Translations under genes and position numbers: made by a program
Part shown: positions 1 through 8,928 of the stretch, piece after piece
Layout: each line of letters starts with the position of its first letter
Numbering within the stretch: position 1 is the stretch's first letter
Assembly: GCF_003268885.1 (NCBI RefSeq)
Contig: NZ_QLSX01000002.1
Coordinates: forward strand, 62,001 to 126,000
Direction: 5' to 3'
Length of the DNA: 64,000 nucleotides
DNA from: Onishia taeanensis
Lineage (GTDB): Bacteria > Pseudomonadota > Gammaproteobacteria > Pseudomonadales > Halomonadaceae
The notes under the pieces: generated by a model
Told to the model about the DNA's origin: nothing
The model's database searches: none
What the model saw: only the letters and a program-made list of their open reading frames with translations

Positions 1-43
1 TGGATACTGCCTCCTGTGTTGCTATACGCCGAATAATGCCGAA

Positions 44-841
44 ATGGATGACAACATGGCGCGATGTGCTAGACATGCCCACTCCTGTGGCCGCTGTGAT
101 GGGCCCCTGCCCTTCGACTTCACGATGGCGTTCCAGCCAATCGTCGATCTTGAGGCGGGTCGCATTCACTCCTACGAGGCCCTGGTTCGCGGCCTTCAGG
201 GGGAGTCGGCGGGTAGCGTAATCGGCCAGGTCTGCGACGACCTCTTGTATCGCTTCGACCAGGCGTGCCGGGTCAAGGCCATCGAGCTGGCCAGTCGGCT
301 GGATATGCGCGAGCCGCTCTCGATCAACTTCATGCCCAATGCTGTTTACGAGCCGGAAGCCTGCATTCAGGCAACGCTGGAGGTCTGCAAGCGAGTGGGA
401 TGGCCTACCGAGCGCATCAACTTCGAGATCACCGAGACCGAACTGGTGCAGGACCGCCAGCACCTGCGCAGCATCATCGATGCCTACCGGGCGATGGGGT
501 TCACCACGGCGCTGGACGACTTCGGCAACGGCTATGCCAACCTCGACCTGCTCACCGACCTGCGTCCGGACACCCTCAAGCTCGACCGGGAACTGGTACG
601 GAACTGCGACCAGGACCGCCGCCGTCAGGCACTGGTGCGGGCGGTGCTTGGGCTCGCCAGCGAACTTGAAATCCAGTTGGTGGCCGAGGGCATCGAACGT
701 GAAGAGGAAGCGCTATGGCTTCGCGATCACGGGATCTACCTGCAGCAGGGCTTCTTCTTCGCGCGCCCCGCATTGGAAGCGTTGAGCCCGGGGCTCTCAA
801 GCTCTCTCAAGGCCTTGCGGGGGAAGGCCTTGAATGCCTGA
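44..841 (+). CDS. EAL-domain cyclic-di-GMP phosphodiesterase
   Basis: A 265-residue stand-alone EAL protein, expected to hydrolyse c-di-GMP to pGpG in the cytoplasm. The catalytic set looks intact: E45-A46-L47, N95, E128 in the FEITETE block, D158-D159 in ALDDFGNG, K179, E215 in VAEGIE and Q235. There is no GGDEF, PAS, receiver or membrane segment, so the domain starts almost at once. Before it lies a short cysteine-rich leader (C8, C15, C18, with several His) that could bind a metal or sense redox; that is inference. It is convergent with purU and shows no link to betaine catabolism. The ATG at 44 is the first in frame, but the promoter lies partly outside the window, so a longer 5' end cannot be excluded. 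Confidence 0.9.
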   Translation: MDDNMARCARHAHSCGRCDGPLPFDFTMAFQPIVDLEAGRIHSYEALVRGLQGESAGSVIGQVCDDLLYRFDQACRVKAIELASRLDMREPLSINFMPNAVYEPEACIQATLEVCKRVGWPTERINFEITETELVQDRQHLRSIIDAYRAMGFTTALDDFGNGYANLDLLTDLRPDTLKLDRELVRNCDQDRRRQALVRAVLGLASELEIQLVAEGIEREEEALWLRDHGIYLQQGFFFARPALEALSPGLSSSLKALRGKALNA

Positions 842-918
842 CGGCCATTCCGTGGCCGGCATCTGGGCTCGTGATGGCGACAGAATGCCGGCGACGTGAT
901 GGAGGTCTACGAGCCTTG

Positions 919-956
919 CTCAGCACAACTAACTCAGCACAACTAACTCAGCACAA
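919..956. repeat. 14-bp tandem repeat, 2.7 copies
   Basis: The unit CTCAGCACAACTAA occurs at 919-932 and 933-946, followed by a 10-base partial copy at 947-956. It lies between the convergent EAL and purU genes. No hairpin with a T tract is seen here. It is probably a slippage-type microrepeat. Confidence 0.9.
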
Positions 957-964
957 CGCCCAAA

Positions 965-1852
965 CTAGCGGGTAAACACCACCGTGCGGCGCTTATTCAG
1001 GAAGACGCGTCGTTCCACGTGGTAGGACACGGCCCGAGCCAGCGTCAGACACTCGACGTCGCGGCCCTTGGCCACCAGATCCTCGGGATAGTCGGCATGG
1101 CTGACCGGATCGACCCCCTGGGTGATGATCGGCCCTTCGTCGAGATCGTCGTTGATATAGTGAGCGGTGGCCCCGACCAGCTTGACGCCCTTTTCATAGG
1201 CCTGATGGTAGGGCTTGGCTCCCTTGAACCCGGGCAGCAGTGAGTGGTGGATGTTGATCGCCCGACCGCTGAGCTTCTTGCACATCTCACTGGATAGTAC
1301 CTGCATGTAGCGGGCGAGTATTACCAGTTCGGCGCCGGTGTCCTGCACCACCTGCCATACCTGGGCTTCCTGTTCGGCCTTGGTCTCTGGCGTGATCGGA
1401 AAGTGGTAATACGGCAGGTCATGCCAGGCGGCCAGCGGTTCGAGATCCGGATGGTTGGAAACCACCGCACGGATGTCGATGGACAGCTGGCCGGTACGAT
1501 AGCGATACAGCAGGTCATTCAGGCAATGGTCGGCCTTGGACACCATGATCACCACCGGCAGCCGCGCGCCGGGGGCGGTCAGCTCGAAGGCCATATCGAA
1601 CTCCCCGGCCCGCGCAGCGAAGTCGGCTTGAAAAGCCCCGGCGTCAAACTCGGCGTCCATGGGGCGGAACTCGGTTCGAATGAAGAACCGCTCGGCATGG
1701 CGGTCGTCAAAGGACTGCTGCTCGGTGATGTAGCAGCGGCTCTCCTTGAGAAGGCGGGTCACCACGTCCACGGTACCCAGGCGACTGGGACACTGGGCGG
1801 TGAGGACCCAAGTCCCGTCGCTCTTATCGATACTACGATTCATGTGGCTCAT
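965..1852 (-). CDS. purU: Formyltetrahydrofolate deformylase PurU
   Basis: This 295-residue cytoplasmic enzyme hydrolyses 10-formyl-THF to formate and THF. It has an N-terminal ACT-like domain (about residues 15-95, starting near WVLTAQCPSRLGTVD) and a C-terminal formyltransferase-type hydrolase domain with the NIHHSLLPGFKGAKPYHQA block and the GATAHYINDDLDEGPII active-site block. The ATG at 1852 is preceded by GGAGA at good spacing; an inner ATG at 1843 is possible. It is the last gene of the glyA-soxBDAG-purU run. This fits a role in freeing THF from the methylene/formyl-THF produced by dimethylglycine and sarcosine oxidation. The same order (glyA1-soxBDAG-purU2-fdhA) is known in Pseudomonas aeruginosa. 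Confidence 0.95.
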   Translation of the reverse strand: MSHMNRSIDKSDGTWVLTAQCPSRLGTVDVVTRLLKESRCYITEQQSFDDRHAERFFIRTEFRPMDAEFDAGAFQADFAARAGEFDMAFELTAPGARLPVVIMVSKADHCLNDLLYRYRTGQLSIDIRAVVSNHPDLEPLAAWHDLPYYHFPITPETKAEQEAQVWQVVQDTGAELVILARYMQVLSSEMCKKLSGRAINIHHSLLPGFKGAKPYHQAYEKGVKLVGATAHYINDDLDEGPIITQGVDPVSHADYPEDLVAKGRDVECLTLARAVSYHVERRVFLNKRRTVVFTR

Positions 1853-1920
1853 GGGATGTCTCCAGACAAAGCAGGCCGGGACGAACCCGGCCTGGAAAAG
1901 CAGTCGAGAAGGAAGCTGGC

Positions 1921-2568
1921 TCAGCGCTCGACGCCGATGCCGAACTCCTCACCAGCGTCGAGCAGCCAACGATAGGTGTAATCGGCGAAGCTACGACGCA
2001 CCACCAACTCCCAGCGCTCCTCAGAAGGACGACGCAGAATCACCGTGGCCTTGGCAAATACCGTGGTAACCCCCTTGCCTACCGGGAAATGACGCGGATG
2101 CACGTCATAGGCCACCGACTTCATTAACACCTCGCGAGCCGCCTCGCCCTCGAGCTCCAGCAGGGTCTGGCCGCCGCTGACGTTGCTGATGGCGAAATGG
2201 GCATCACCCAGCGCCTCGCGCAGACGACGCTCGACGTCGAACTCCTCGCCGCCCGGCACGATCAGCAGCCACTCGTCCGGGGACATCCACTGAATCGAGC
2301 GCTCACCGGCCTCGTCCTGGACTAGACCCAGGGGTTCGCCGGGTAGGCCCATGCCGAGCACTTCGCGCAGCGCCTCGTCGAGGACGATGGCGCCACCACG
2401 CAGCGTCAGCTGCCCCAGAAAGGCACGCTCGCGCAGCGTTACCGTGGTGTCGGCCTTGGCCTTCGGTGCACCCGAGCGATGCATGCTGTAAGCCAGCGGC
2501 GACTCGACGGCGATCTCGCTTGCATGTTCAACGCCGGGGCGCGAATCGAACTGTTGTGCGTTAGACAT
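1921..2568 (-). CDS. soxG: Sarcosine oxidase gamma subunit SoxG
   Basis: A 215-residue small subunit of heterotetrameric sarcosine oxidase. It shows GcvT-like features (GMGLPGEPL; SPDEWLLIVPGGEE; SNVSGGQTLLELEGEAAREVLMK) that fit the family, in which gamma packs against alpha. It carries no cofactor motif of its own. The ATG at 2568 overlaps the soxA stop by 8 bases, which suggests translational coupling. It sits fourth in soxB-D-A-G order, directly before purU. The long acidic and polar N-terminus (about 40 residues) is variable in the family. Confidence 0.93.
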   Translation of the reverse strand: MSNAQQFDSRPGVEHASEIAVESPLAYSMHRSGAPKAKADTTVTLRERAFLGQLTLRGGAIVLDEALREVLGMGLPGEPLGLVQDEAGERSIQWMSPDEWLLIVPGGEEFDVERRLREALGDAHFAISNVSGGQTLLELEGEAAREVLMKSVAYDVHPRHFPVGKGVTTVFAKATVILRRPSEERWELVVRRSFADYTYRWLLDAGEEFGIGVER

Positions 2569-5500
2569 TCTGACGCTCTCCCTTGGGATCGAGGAAGATG
2601 GGGCTGACGATTTCGGCCTCGTGGACCTTGCCGTCGGCCATGGGCAGATAGACGGTCTCGCCCATCCTCTGGTGGCCGCCCTTTACCACGGCCAGGGCGA
2701 AGCCTGATGCCAGGGTCGGGCTGTAGTAGCTGGAGGTCACGTGACCCTTCATCGGCATCGGAATCGAGTGGTTGGGGTCAAACACGATCTGCGCGCCTTC
2801 TTCCAGCACCACCGAAGGATCCTTGGGCTTGAGGCCCACCATTTGCTTACGGTCGGTGCGCTTGGTGTCAGGACGCGTGAGTGCCCGCTTGCCGATCCAG
2901 GAATTAGGTTTGTCGTAGCCAATCGCCCAGTGCATGCCCAGGTCTTCCGGGGTCACCGAGCCGTCGGTGTCCTGACCGGCGATGATGAAGCCCTTCTCGG
3001 CACGCAGCACGTGCATGGTTTCGGTGCCGTAAGGCGTCAGGCCATACTTGTCGCCGTGGGCGAACAGCTTTTTCCAGACGTGCATCGCGTAGTTGGCCTG
3101 GACGTTGATCTCGTAAGCCAGCTCTCCCGTAAAGGAAATGCGGAAGACACGCGCCGGCACGCCAGCCACCTGACCTTCACGCCAGTCCATGAACTTGAAG
3201 CTTTCCTTGTCGAGATCGATGTCGGTGAGCTCGGCCATCAGCTTGCGCGCTTCAGGTCCCGTGACGGTCATGGTCGCCCAGTGATCGGTCACGGAGGTGA
3301 AGTAGACGTCCAGCTCCGGCCACTCGGTCTGGTGCCAAATCTCGAGCCATTCCAACACGGTGGCGGCGCCGCCGGTGCTGGTGGTCATCAAGAAGTGGTT
3401 TTCTGCCAAGCAACTGGTGGTGCCGTCATCGAACACCATGCCGTCGTCTTTGCACATCAAACCATAGCGAACGCGGCCCGGCGCCAGCTTGGCCCACTTG
3501 TTGGTGTAGACGCGACCCAGGAACTCACGCGCATCCGGGCCCTGGATGTCGATCTTGCCAAGCGTCGAGGCATCAAGAATCCCGACCTTCTCGCGCACTG
3601 CGCTGCACTCACGGGCAACCGCCTCATGCATGGTCTCAAGGCGCTCGCCGTTCTCTGCGCGGCGCTTTTGTGGAAAGTACCAGGGACGCTTCCACTGGCC
3701 CACGTCCTCGAACTCGGCGCCATTCTCGACATGCCACTGGTGCATGGCGGTATAGCGTTCGGGATCGAACAACTCGCCGCAGTGACGACCGACGATCGCG
3801 CCAAAGCTGACCGGCGTGTAATTGGGACGGAACACCGTCGTACCGACCTCGGGAATCGTGCGTCCCAGGCAGCGTGCAGCGATGGCCATGCCGTTGATAT
3901 TGCCAAGCTTGCCCTGATCGGTGCCGAAGCCCATCGCGGTATAGCGCTTGACGTGCTCGATGGACTCGAAGCCCTCGCGGGTCGCAAGCTCAATCGCCGC
4001 TGCCGAGACATCGTTCTGCATATCGACGAACTGCTTGGGTCCGCGCAGGGTCGACTTCAGATGCGGCACTTGATAGAGCGCCACTGCAGCGCCTTCCCGC
4101 CGGTCATCGACCTTGGGCAGACTCGCGCCTTGGCTCTCGAAACCACAGGCCTCGCCCGCGTCGCTGCCGGCTTTGAAGCCGTCTGCGATCACCTGACCGA
4201 GCGCATAGACACCGTGTGCAGCACCGGTAGGCGTCATGCCTTTCACCGGTGACGGCACGAAGCCCAGAAGCTCTTCATTCCAGGTCGGCCGGCTGCCGGT
4301 ATGAGACGCCAAATGCACCACCGGGCTGAAACCACCGGAACTCGCGATGGTGTCGCAGGCAAGCTCTTCGACCGGCCCTGAGACCTTGAAGCCCTCGATA
4401 TCGATCTCCGCCACCTTGGCCGCGGCGACGCGCTTATCGCCGCGTGCTTCGATCACGGCGCTACCGGCAATGATCTGAATGCCCTTGGCACGCGCCTGTT
4501 CGACCAGTTCACCGTCCGGGCTCTGGCGAGCGTCGGCAATCGCCACCACTTCGCGGCCGGCCTCGGCCCAGTCAAGCGCCGAGCGATAACCATCGTCATT
4601 GCTGGTAGAGAGCACCAGACGATTGCCCGGCGCCACGCCATAACGGCGGATATAGGTCGACACCGCTCCGGCCAGCATGTTGCCGGGCACGTCATTGCCG
4701 GCATAGACCAGCGGACGCTCATGGGCGCCGCTCGCCAGGACGACCTGGCCGGCACGCACCCGGTGCATGCGCGAACGGACCTGGCGACGACCACCAGCAC
4801 GCGGTGCGAGATCCGCCAGGTGCTCGGTGCAGCGCTCATGCAGCGTCACGAAGTTATGGTCGTGATAGCCGTTAGCGGTGGTGCGCGGCATCAGGGTCAC
4901 TTGCTCGAGCTCGGACAGCTCCTTGAGCACTTTCTCGACCCAGGTGGTAGCCGGAGCACCGTCGATGCTTTCGCGGGACGACAGCAGCGATCCACCCATT
5001 TCTTCCTGCTCATCGACCAGGATCACGCGGGCACCGGCACGACCGGCTGCCAGCGCGGCAGACAGGCCTGCCGGGCCCGCGCCCACCACCAGCACGTCAC
5101 AGTGCTGGTGACGATGGTCATAGATGTCGGGGTCATTCTCGGTGGGGCTGCGACCCAGACCCGCGGCCTTGCGAATGTACTTCTCATAGGTCAGCCACAT
5201 GGAGGCCGGCGCCATGAAGGTCTTGTAGTAGAAGCCCGGCGGCATGAACTGGCCACCCAGCTTGCCGACCAGGCCCATCAGGTCGCGCTGAACGTTGGGC
5301 CAGCCGTTAGTGCTGCGAGCCGAGAGGTCTTGATAGAGCGCTTGCTGCGTGGCCCGCACATTGGGGACCTGACCCGCTTCGGTGCCGCCCAACTGGACGA
5401 TGCCATTCGGCTCTTCGGCACCGGCGGCAACGATGCCGCGGGGGCGCGAGTACTTGAAGCTGCGATTGACGATATCGACACCGTTGGCCAGCAGCGCAGA

Positions 5501-5611
5501 GGCAAGCGTATCGCCGGGATGGCCCTGGTAGCGCTGGCCATTGAAGGTGAAGGTCAGCTGTCGTGAGCGGTCAACGCGACCGCCGGTCTTGAGTCGGTTC
5601 GGCTGGCTCAT
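2561..5611 (-). CDS. soxA: Sarcosine oxidase alpha subunit SoxA
   Basis: At 1016 residues this is the large subunit of heterotetrameric sarcosine oxidase, which oxidises sarcosine to glycine, transfers the methyl as 5,10-methylene-THF and makes H2O2. It starts with a ferredoxin-like Fer2_4 region (residues about 15-100, TFTFNGQRYQGHPGDTLASA). A dinucleotide-binding domain follows, with VLVVGAGPAGLSAALAAGRA near residue 175 for NAD+. The C-terminal half (about 610-1010) is a GcvT-like THF-binding domain ending in a typical GcvT C-terminal barrel (KGHVTSSYYSPTLASGFALA). The length is normal. The start at 5611 overlaps the soxD stop by 4 bases (ATGA). No frameshift was seen. Confidence 0.97.
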   Translation of the reverse strand: MSQPNRLKTGGRVDRSRQLTFTFNGQRYQGHPGDTLASALLANGVDIVNRSFKYSRPRGIVAAGAEEPNGIVQLGGTEAGQVPNVRATQQALYQDLSARSTNGWPNVQRDLMGLVGKLGGQFMPPGFYYKTFMAPASMWLTYEKYIRKAAGLGRSPTENDPDIYDHRHQHCDVLVVGAGPAGLSAALAAGRAGARVILVDEQEEMGGSLLSSRESIDGAPATTWVEKVLKELSELEQVTLMPRTTANGYHDHNFVTLHERCTEHLADLAPRAGGRRQVRSRMHRVRAGQVVLASGAHERPLVYAGNDVPGNMLAGAVSTYIRRYGVAPGNRLVLSTSNDDGYRSALDWAEAGREVVAIADARQSPDGELVEQARAKGIQIIAGSAVIEARGDKRVAAAKVAEIDIEGFKVSGPVEELACDTIASSGGFSPVVHLASHTGSRPTWNEELLGFVPSPVKGMTPTGAAHGVYALGQVIADGFKAGSDAGEACGFESQGASLPKVDDRREGAAVALYQVPHLKSTLRGPKQFVDMQNDVSAAAIELATREGFESIEHVKRYTAMGFGTDQGKLGNINGMAIAARCLGRTIPEVGTTVFRPNYTPVSFGAIVGRHCGELFDPERYTAMHQWHVENGAEFEDVGQWKRPWYFPQKRRAENGERLETMHEAVARECSAVREKVGILDASTLGKIDIQGPDAREFLGRVYTNKWAKLAPGRVRYGLMCKDDGMVFDDGTTSCLAENHFLMTTSTGGAATVLEWLEIWHQTEWPELDVYFTSVTDHWATMTVTGPEARKLMAELTDIDLDKESFKFMDWREGQVAGVPARVFRISFTGELAYEINVQANYAMHVWKKLFAHGDKYGLTPYGTETMHVLRAEKGFIIAGQDTDGSVTPEDLGMHWAIGYDKPNSWIGKRALTRPDTKRTDRKQMVGLKPKDPSVVLEEGAQIVFDPNHSIPMPMKGHVTSSYYSPTLASGFALAVVKGGHQRMGETVYLPMADGKVHEAEIVSPIFLDPKGERQNV

Positions 5612-5976
5612 GCCCGGACTCCTTCTTCATGCTTGACCTGAGACGCATTGCGCTCGTTATCGGCTGCTGCAGCGGCTTGCTGGGCCACATAGTTCTCAGC
5701 GGTGATCGACGGCTGCTCGCCCATCTTGTAGACCTCGAGGATCTCGTAACTCACGGTGTGGCGCGTGATATTGAAGAACTTGCGGCATCCCACCGCGTGT
5801 ACCCACAGCTCATGGTGGACACCACGCGGGTTGTCGCGGAAGAACAGATAATCACCCCATTCATCGTCGCTGGTTGACTCCGGGTCCGCCGGGCGGGCGA
5901 TATGCGCCTGGCCCTTCGGGTGAAATTCCTCTTCCTCGCGGTGCTCACCGCAGTAGGGACAGAAGATATAGAACAT
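5608..5976 (-). CDS. soxD: Sarcosine oxidase delta subunit SoxD
   Basis: The smallest subunit of sarcosine oxidase, 122 residues. It keeps the zinc site known for the delta subunit: C6 and C9 in FCPYCGEH, H60 and C64 in WVHAVGCRKF. The C-terminus after about residue 95 is an Ala/Asn-rich, charged tail of no recognised function. It lies between soxB (22-base gap) and soxA (4-base overlap), as in other proteobacteria. The ATG at 5976 follows a GGAGA-type ribosome site. Confidence 0.96.
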   Translation of the reverse strand: MFYIFCPYCGEHREEEEFHPKGQAHIARPADPESTSDDEWGDYLFFRDNPRGVHHELWVHAVGCRKFFNITRHTVSYEILEVYKMGEQPSITAENYVAQQAAAAADNERNASQVKHEEGVRA

Positions 5977-5998
5977 GGCAGGTCTCCTCTGCGGTGGA

Positions 5999-7249
5999 TC
6001 AGTGGGCGACGCCGGCAGCGCCGTGCTCGTCGATCAACGCGCCGGTATTGAAACGGTCGATGGAGAAGGGCTTGGCGATCGGGTGCATCTCGCCCTTGGC
6101 GAGACTGGCCGCGAATACGTGCCCCGAGCCCGGCGTCGCCTTGAAGCCCCCGGTGCCCCAGCCGCAGTTGAAGTACAGTCCCTTGACCTTGGTCTTCGAG
6201 AGGATCGGGCAGGCATCGGGACAGGTATCGACGATACCGCCCCACTGACGGTTCATGCGCACCCGCGAGAAGATCGGGAACATCTCGACGATCGCCTGCA
6301 GGGTGTGCTCCACGGTCGGGTAGCTGCCGCGCTGCCCATAGCCGTTGTAGCCGTCGATGCCGGCACCGATCACCAGGTCGCCCTTGTCGGACTGGCTGAT
6401 ATAGCCGTGAACGTGGTTCGACATCACCACGGTATCGAGGACCGGCTTGATCGGTTCGGAGACCAGCGCCTGAAGCGGGTGTGATTCCAGTGGCAGCTTG
6501 ATGCCGGCCATCTTCGCCATCACCCCGGAGTTGCCGGCAGTGACGCAGCCGACGGTCTTGGCTTCGATGTCACCGCGATTGGTGTGCACCCCGTAGACTT
6601 GGCCATCGCGAATCTTGAAGCCGGTGACCTCGGTGTTCTGTAAAAGATCGACCCCCAGGGCATCGGCGGCGCGCGCATAGCCCCAGGCCACCGCGTCATG
6701 GCGGGCCACGCCAGCGCGCGGCTGCCAGGAGGCCCCCATCACCGGATAGCGAGCATTCTTGGAGCAGTCCATGATCGGCACCAACTCCTGCACGCCCTTG
6801 GCGTCAAGCACCTCGCCATCGATGCCGTTGAGGCGGTTGGCGTTGACCCGACGCTGGATGTCACGCATGTCTTGCAGGGTGTGGCCCACGTTCAACACGC
6901 CACGCTGGGAGAACATCACGTTGTAGTTGATGTCCTGGGAAAGCCCCTCCCACAGTTTCATGGCGTGCTCATAGAGCGCCGCCGACTCGTCCCACAGGTA
7001 GTTGGAACGCACGATGGTGGTGTTGCGGGCAGTATTTCCGCCCCCCAGCCAGCCTTTCTCGATCACCGCGACGTTGGTGATGCCGTGCTCCTTGGCCAGG
7101 TAGTAGGCAGTGGCCAGGCCATGGCCACCGCCGCCGACGATGATGACGTCATACGCTTTCTTGGGCGTGGGGTTTCGCCACTGGCGCTGCCAGTTCTCGT
7201 GGTGGCTCAGCGCGTGCTTGACCAACCCGAAGCCTGAATATCGTTGCAT
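5999..7249 (-). CDS. soxB: Sarcosine oxidase beta subunit SoxB
   Basis: This 416-residue FAD/FMN subunit carries out the oxidative demethylation of sarcosine. An N-terminal Rossmann signature, [20 protein letters not shown] (about residues 35-54), binds FAD. The ARHDAV segment (H184) matches the place where FMN is covalently bound to a histidine in characterised Sox[16 protein letters not shown] block near the C-terminus completes the DAO fold. The ATG at 7249 was chosen because the protein from [14 protein letters not shown] matches the family and the ORF upstream runs antisense-like through glyA. It is second in the operon, 50 bases after glyA, with a GC hairpin in that gap. Confidence 0.96.
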   Translation of the reverse strand: MQRYSGFGLVKHALSHHENWQRQWRNPTPKKAYDVIIVGGGGHGLATAYYLAKEHGITNVAVIEKGWLGGGNTARNTTIVRSNYLWDESAALYEHAMKLWEGLSQDINYNVMFSQRGVLNVGHTLQDMRDIQRRVNANRLNGIDGEVLDAKGVQELVPIMDCSKNARYPVMGASWQPRAGVARHDAVAWGYARAADALGVDLLQNTEVTGFKIRDGQVYGVHTNRGDIEAKTVGCVTAGNSGVMAKMAGIKLPLESHPLQALVSEPIKPVLDTVVMSNHVHGYISQSDKGDLVIGAGIDGYNGYGQRGSYPTVEHTLQAIVEMFPIFSRVRMNRQWGGIVDTCPDACPILSKTKVKGLYFNCGWGTGGFKATPGSGHVFAASLAKGEMHPIAKPFSIDRFNTGALIDEHGAAGVAH

Positions 7250-7271
7250 GGAATCTTCTCCTCGAAGGGGC

Positions 7272-7291
7272 CCCGCCGCTAAAGCGGCGGG
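7272..7291 (-). other. Intercistronic GC hairpin between glyA and soxB
   Basis: A perfect 8-bp stem (CCCGCCGC / GCGGCGGG) with a TAAA loop fills most of the 50-base gap between the glyA stop and the soxB start. There is no T tract, so it is unlikely to be a full intrinsic terminator. It could stabilise the glyA 3' end or tune glyA against sox expression; this is inference. Confidence 0.6.
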
Positions 7292-7299
7292 AATCGGGC

Positions 7300-8595
7300 T
7301 CACGCGTAAGCCGTCTCGGCAGCGTCGACGGCTTGGCCATAGACCGGGTGGCGAGCGCACAGCTCGGCCACCTTGCCACGAACCTCGGACTCGGCCTCGG
7401 TGGTATCGCCACCTTCGGCCAGGGTGTCGAGCAGGTCGCAAATCCAACCGGCCAAGGCCTCGCAGTCGGCCTGGTCGAAGCCACGGGTGGTCACCGCCGG
7501 GGTGCCAATGCGCAGGCCCGAGGTCACGAAGGGACTCTGGGGGTCATTGGGCACGGCGTTCTTATTGACCGTGATGTGGGCGCGGCCCAGAGCGGCATCC
7601 GCATCCTTGCCGGTCACCCCCTGCTTGATCAGCGACACCAGGAAGAGATGGTCGTCGGTGCCGCCGGAGACCACGTCGAAGCCGCGCTCGACGAAGACCT
7701 TGGCCATGGCCCGAGCGTTGTCGATCACCTCCGCCTGGTAGCGCACGAAGTCCTGGCTCATGGCCTCGCGGAAGGCCACCGCCTTGGCAGCGATGACGTG
7801 CATCAGCGGGCCGCCCTGCTGGCCCGGGAACACCGCGCCGTTGAGCTTCTTGTAGAGCGTCTCGTCACCGCTGGCGGAGAGGATCAGGCCACCACGCGGA
7901 CCGCGCAGGGTCTTGTGGGTGGTAGTGGTCACCACATGGGCATGCGGCAGCGGGCTCGGGTAGTGGCCAGCGGCCACCAGGCCGGCGACATGGGCCATGT
8001 CGACCATCAGCCAGGCACCCACGGCGTCGGCGATGTTGCGGAAACGACGCCAGTTGATCACCCGGGAGTAGGCCGAGAAGCCGGCGATGATCAGTTTGGG
8101 CTGATGCTCGTGGGCGAGACGCTCTACCTCGTCGTAATCGATCTCGCCAGTGTCCGGGTTCAAGCCGTACTGGACGGCGTTGTAGTACTTACCGGAGAAG
8201 TTCGGCGCCGCACCATGGGTCAGGTGCCCACCGTGGGCCAGACTCATGCCCAGCACGGTGTCGCCAGGCGATACCAGAGCCATGAAAGCCGCCGCATTGG
8301 CCTGAGCGCCGGAATGGGGCTGGACGTTGGCATAGTTGGCACTGAACAGCGCGCAGGCACGCTCGATGGCCAGACGCTCGACCACGTCGACGTGCTCGCA
8401 GCCGCCATAGTAGCGCTTGCCAGGGTAGCCCTCGGCGTATTTGTTGGTCAGCTGGCTCCCCTGGGCCTCCATGACCTGCGGACTCGCGTAGTTCTCCGAG
8501 GCGATCAGCTCGATATGGGCTTCCTGGCGAACCACTTCATCGGCAATGGCGGCGGCGATTTGGGGATCGGTCGTTGTAAGGTTATTGGCGTTCAT
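7300..8595 (-). CDS. glyA: Serine hydroxymethyltransferase GlyA
   Basis: A 431-residue PLP enzyme of fold type I that interconverts glycine plus 5,10-methylene-THF and serine. Clear blocks are the [18 protein letters not shown] segment, [10 protein letters not shown], and the PLP-lysine region [15 protein letters not shown]. It heads the soxBDAG-purU run. Here it is expected to use the two products of sarcosine oxidase, glycine and methylene-THF, to make serine, which SdaA (30469-31848) can turn into pyruvate. It therefore looks like the catabolic paralogue; a second housekeeping glyA probably exists elsewhere, but that cannot be seen. The ATG at 8595 follows an AGGGTGA site. Confidence 0.97.
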   Translation of the reverse strand: MNANNLTTTDPQIAAAIADEVVRQEAHIELIASENYASPQVMEAQGSQLTNKYAEGYPGKRYYGGCEHVDVVERLAIERACALFSANYANVQPHSGAQANAAAFMALVSPGDTVLGMSLAHGGHLTHGAAPNFSGKYYNAVQYGLNPDTGEIDYDEVERLAHEHQPKLIIAGFSAYSRVINWRRFRNIADAVGAWLMVDMAHVAGLVAAGHYPSPLPHAHVVTTTTHKTLRGPRGGLILSASGDETLYKKLNGAVFPGQQGGPLMHVIAAKAVAFREAMSQDFVRYQAEVIDNARAMAKVFVERGFDVVSGGTDDHLFLVSLIKQGVTGKDADAALGRAHITVNKNAVPNDPQSPFVTSGLRIGTPAVTTRGFDQADCEALAGWICDLLDTLAEGGDTTEAESEVRGKVAELCARHPVYGQAVDAAETAYA

Positions 8596-8878
8596 CTCGT
8601 CACCCTGGGGATTGGCTTCACAACGTTAAAAAAAAGGAGAACGCGCGGTATTCTGGAAACGACACCGACATCGTCGCGACAGACAAGCTGCCTGATCGCC
8701 GGCCCGTCCTGGGCACTGCGCTCTCACTCTGGCTGTCATTGATAGCCAATCACGTGCCCGAAAGATTGAACGTTTGCGACATCTTTCCCATGATGTTCGC
8801 GACATAAGCCAGCAACTACATGTTTATAAACATTTTTTACTTTTCGGCATACTTGTATATTTCTCGGCATGCGCGCAT
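8596..8878 (-). promoter_or_regulatory. glyA-sox promoter region with paired direct repeats
   Basis: The 333 bases between glyA and the AraC gene upstream hold no gene. On the plus strand two 11-mers, GTTTGCGACAT (8772-8782) and GTTCGCGACAT (8795-8805), are 23 bp apart. Two 10-mers, TTTTCGGCAT (8841-8850) and TTCTCGGCAT (8861-8870), are 20 bp apart. Another TCGCGACA is at 8674-8681. Helical-turn spacing of direct repeats is typical of AraC-family operators. The likely binders are the regulator at 8929-9969 or GbdR; which one is not shown by sequence. An A-rich patch at 8630-8637 lies in the leader. Confidence 0.55.
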
Positions 8879-8905
8879 AAAAAAAGCCGACGCCCAGGCG
8901 TCGGC
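8879..8905 (-). terminator. Intrinsic terminator of the AraC-family gene
   Basis: Read on the minus strand: a 9-bp stem GCCGACGCC / GGCGTCGGC with a 2-base apparent loop, followed directly by seven Ts. It lies 24 bases after the stop codon of the regulator. Confidence 0.9.
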
Positions 8906-8928
8906 TCGTTGCCCTTCGACCTCGTTGC

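Noticed and set aside
2741-4252. Plus-strand open frame of about 503 codons
   Set aside because: Antisense to soxA; no recognisable motif and no ribosome site.
7250-7447. Upstream extension of soxB into glyA
   Set aside because: The added residues are Arg/Pro-rich shadow sequence of glyA, while the ATG at 7249 gives the family N-terminus.
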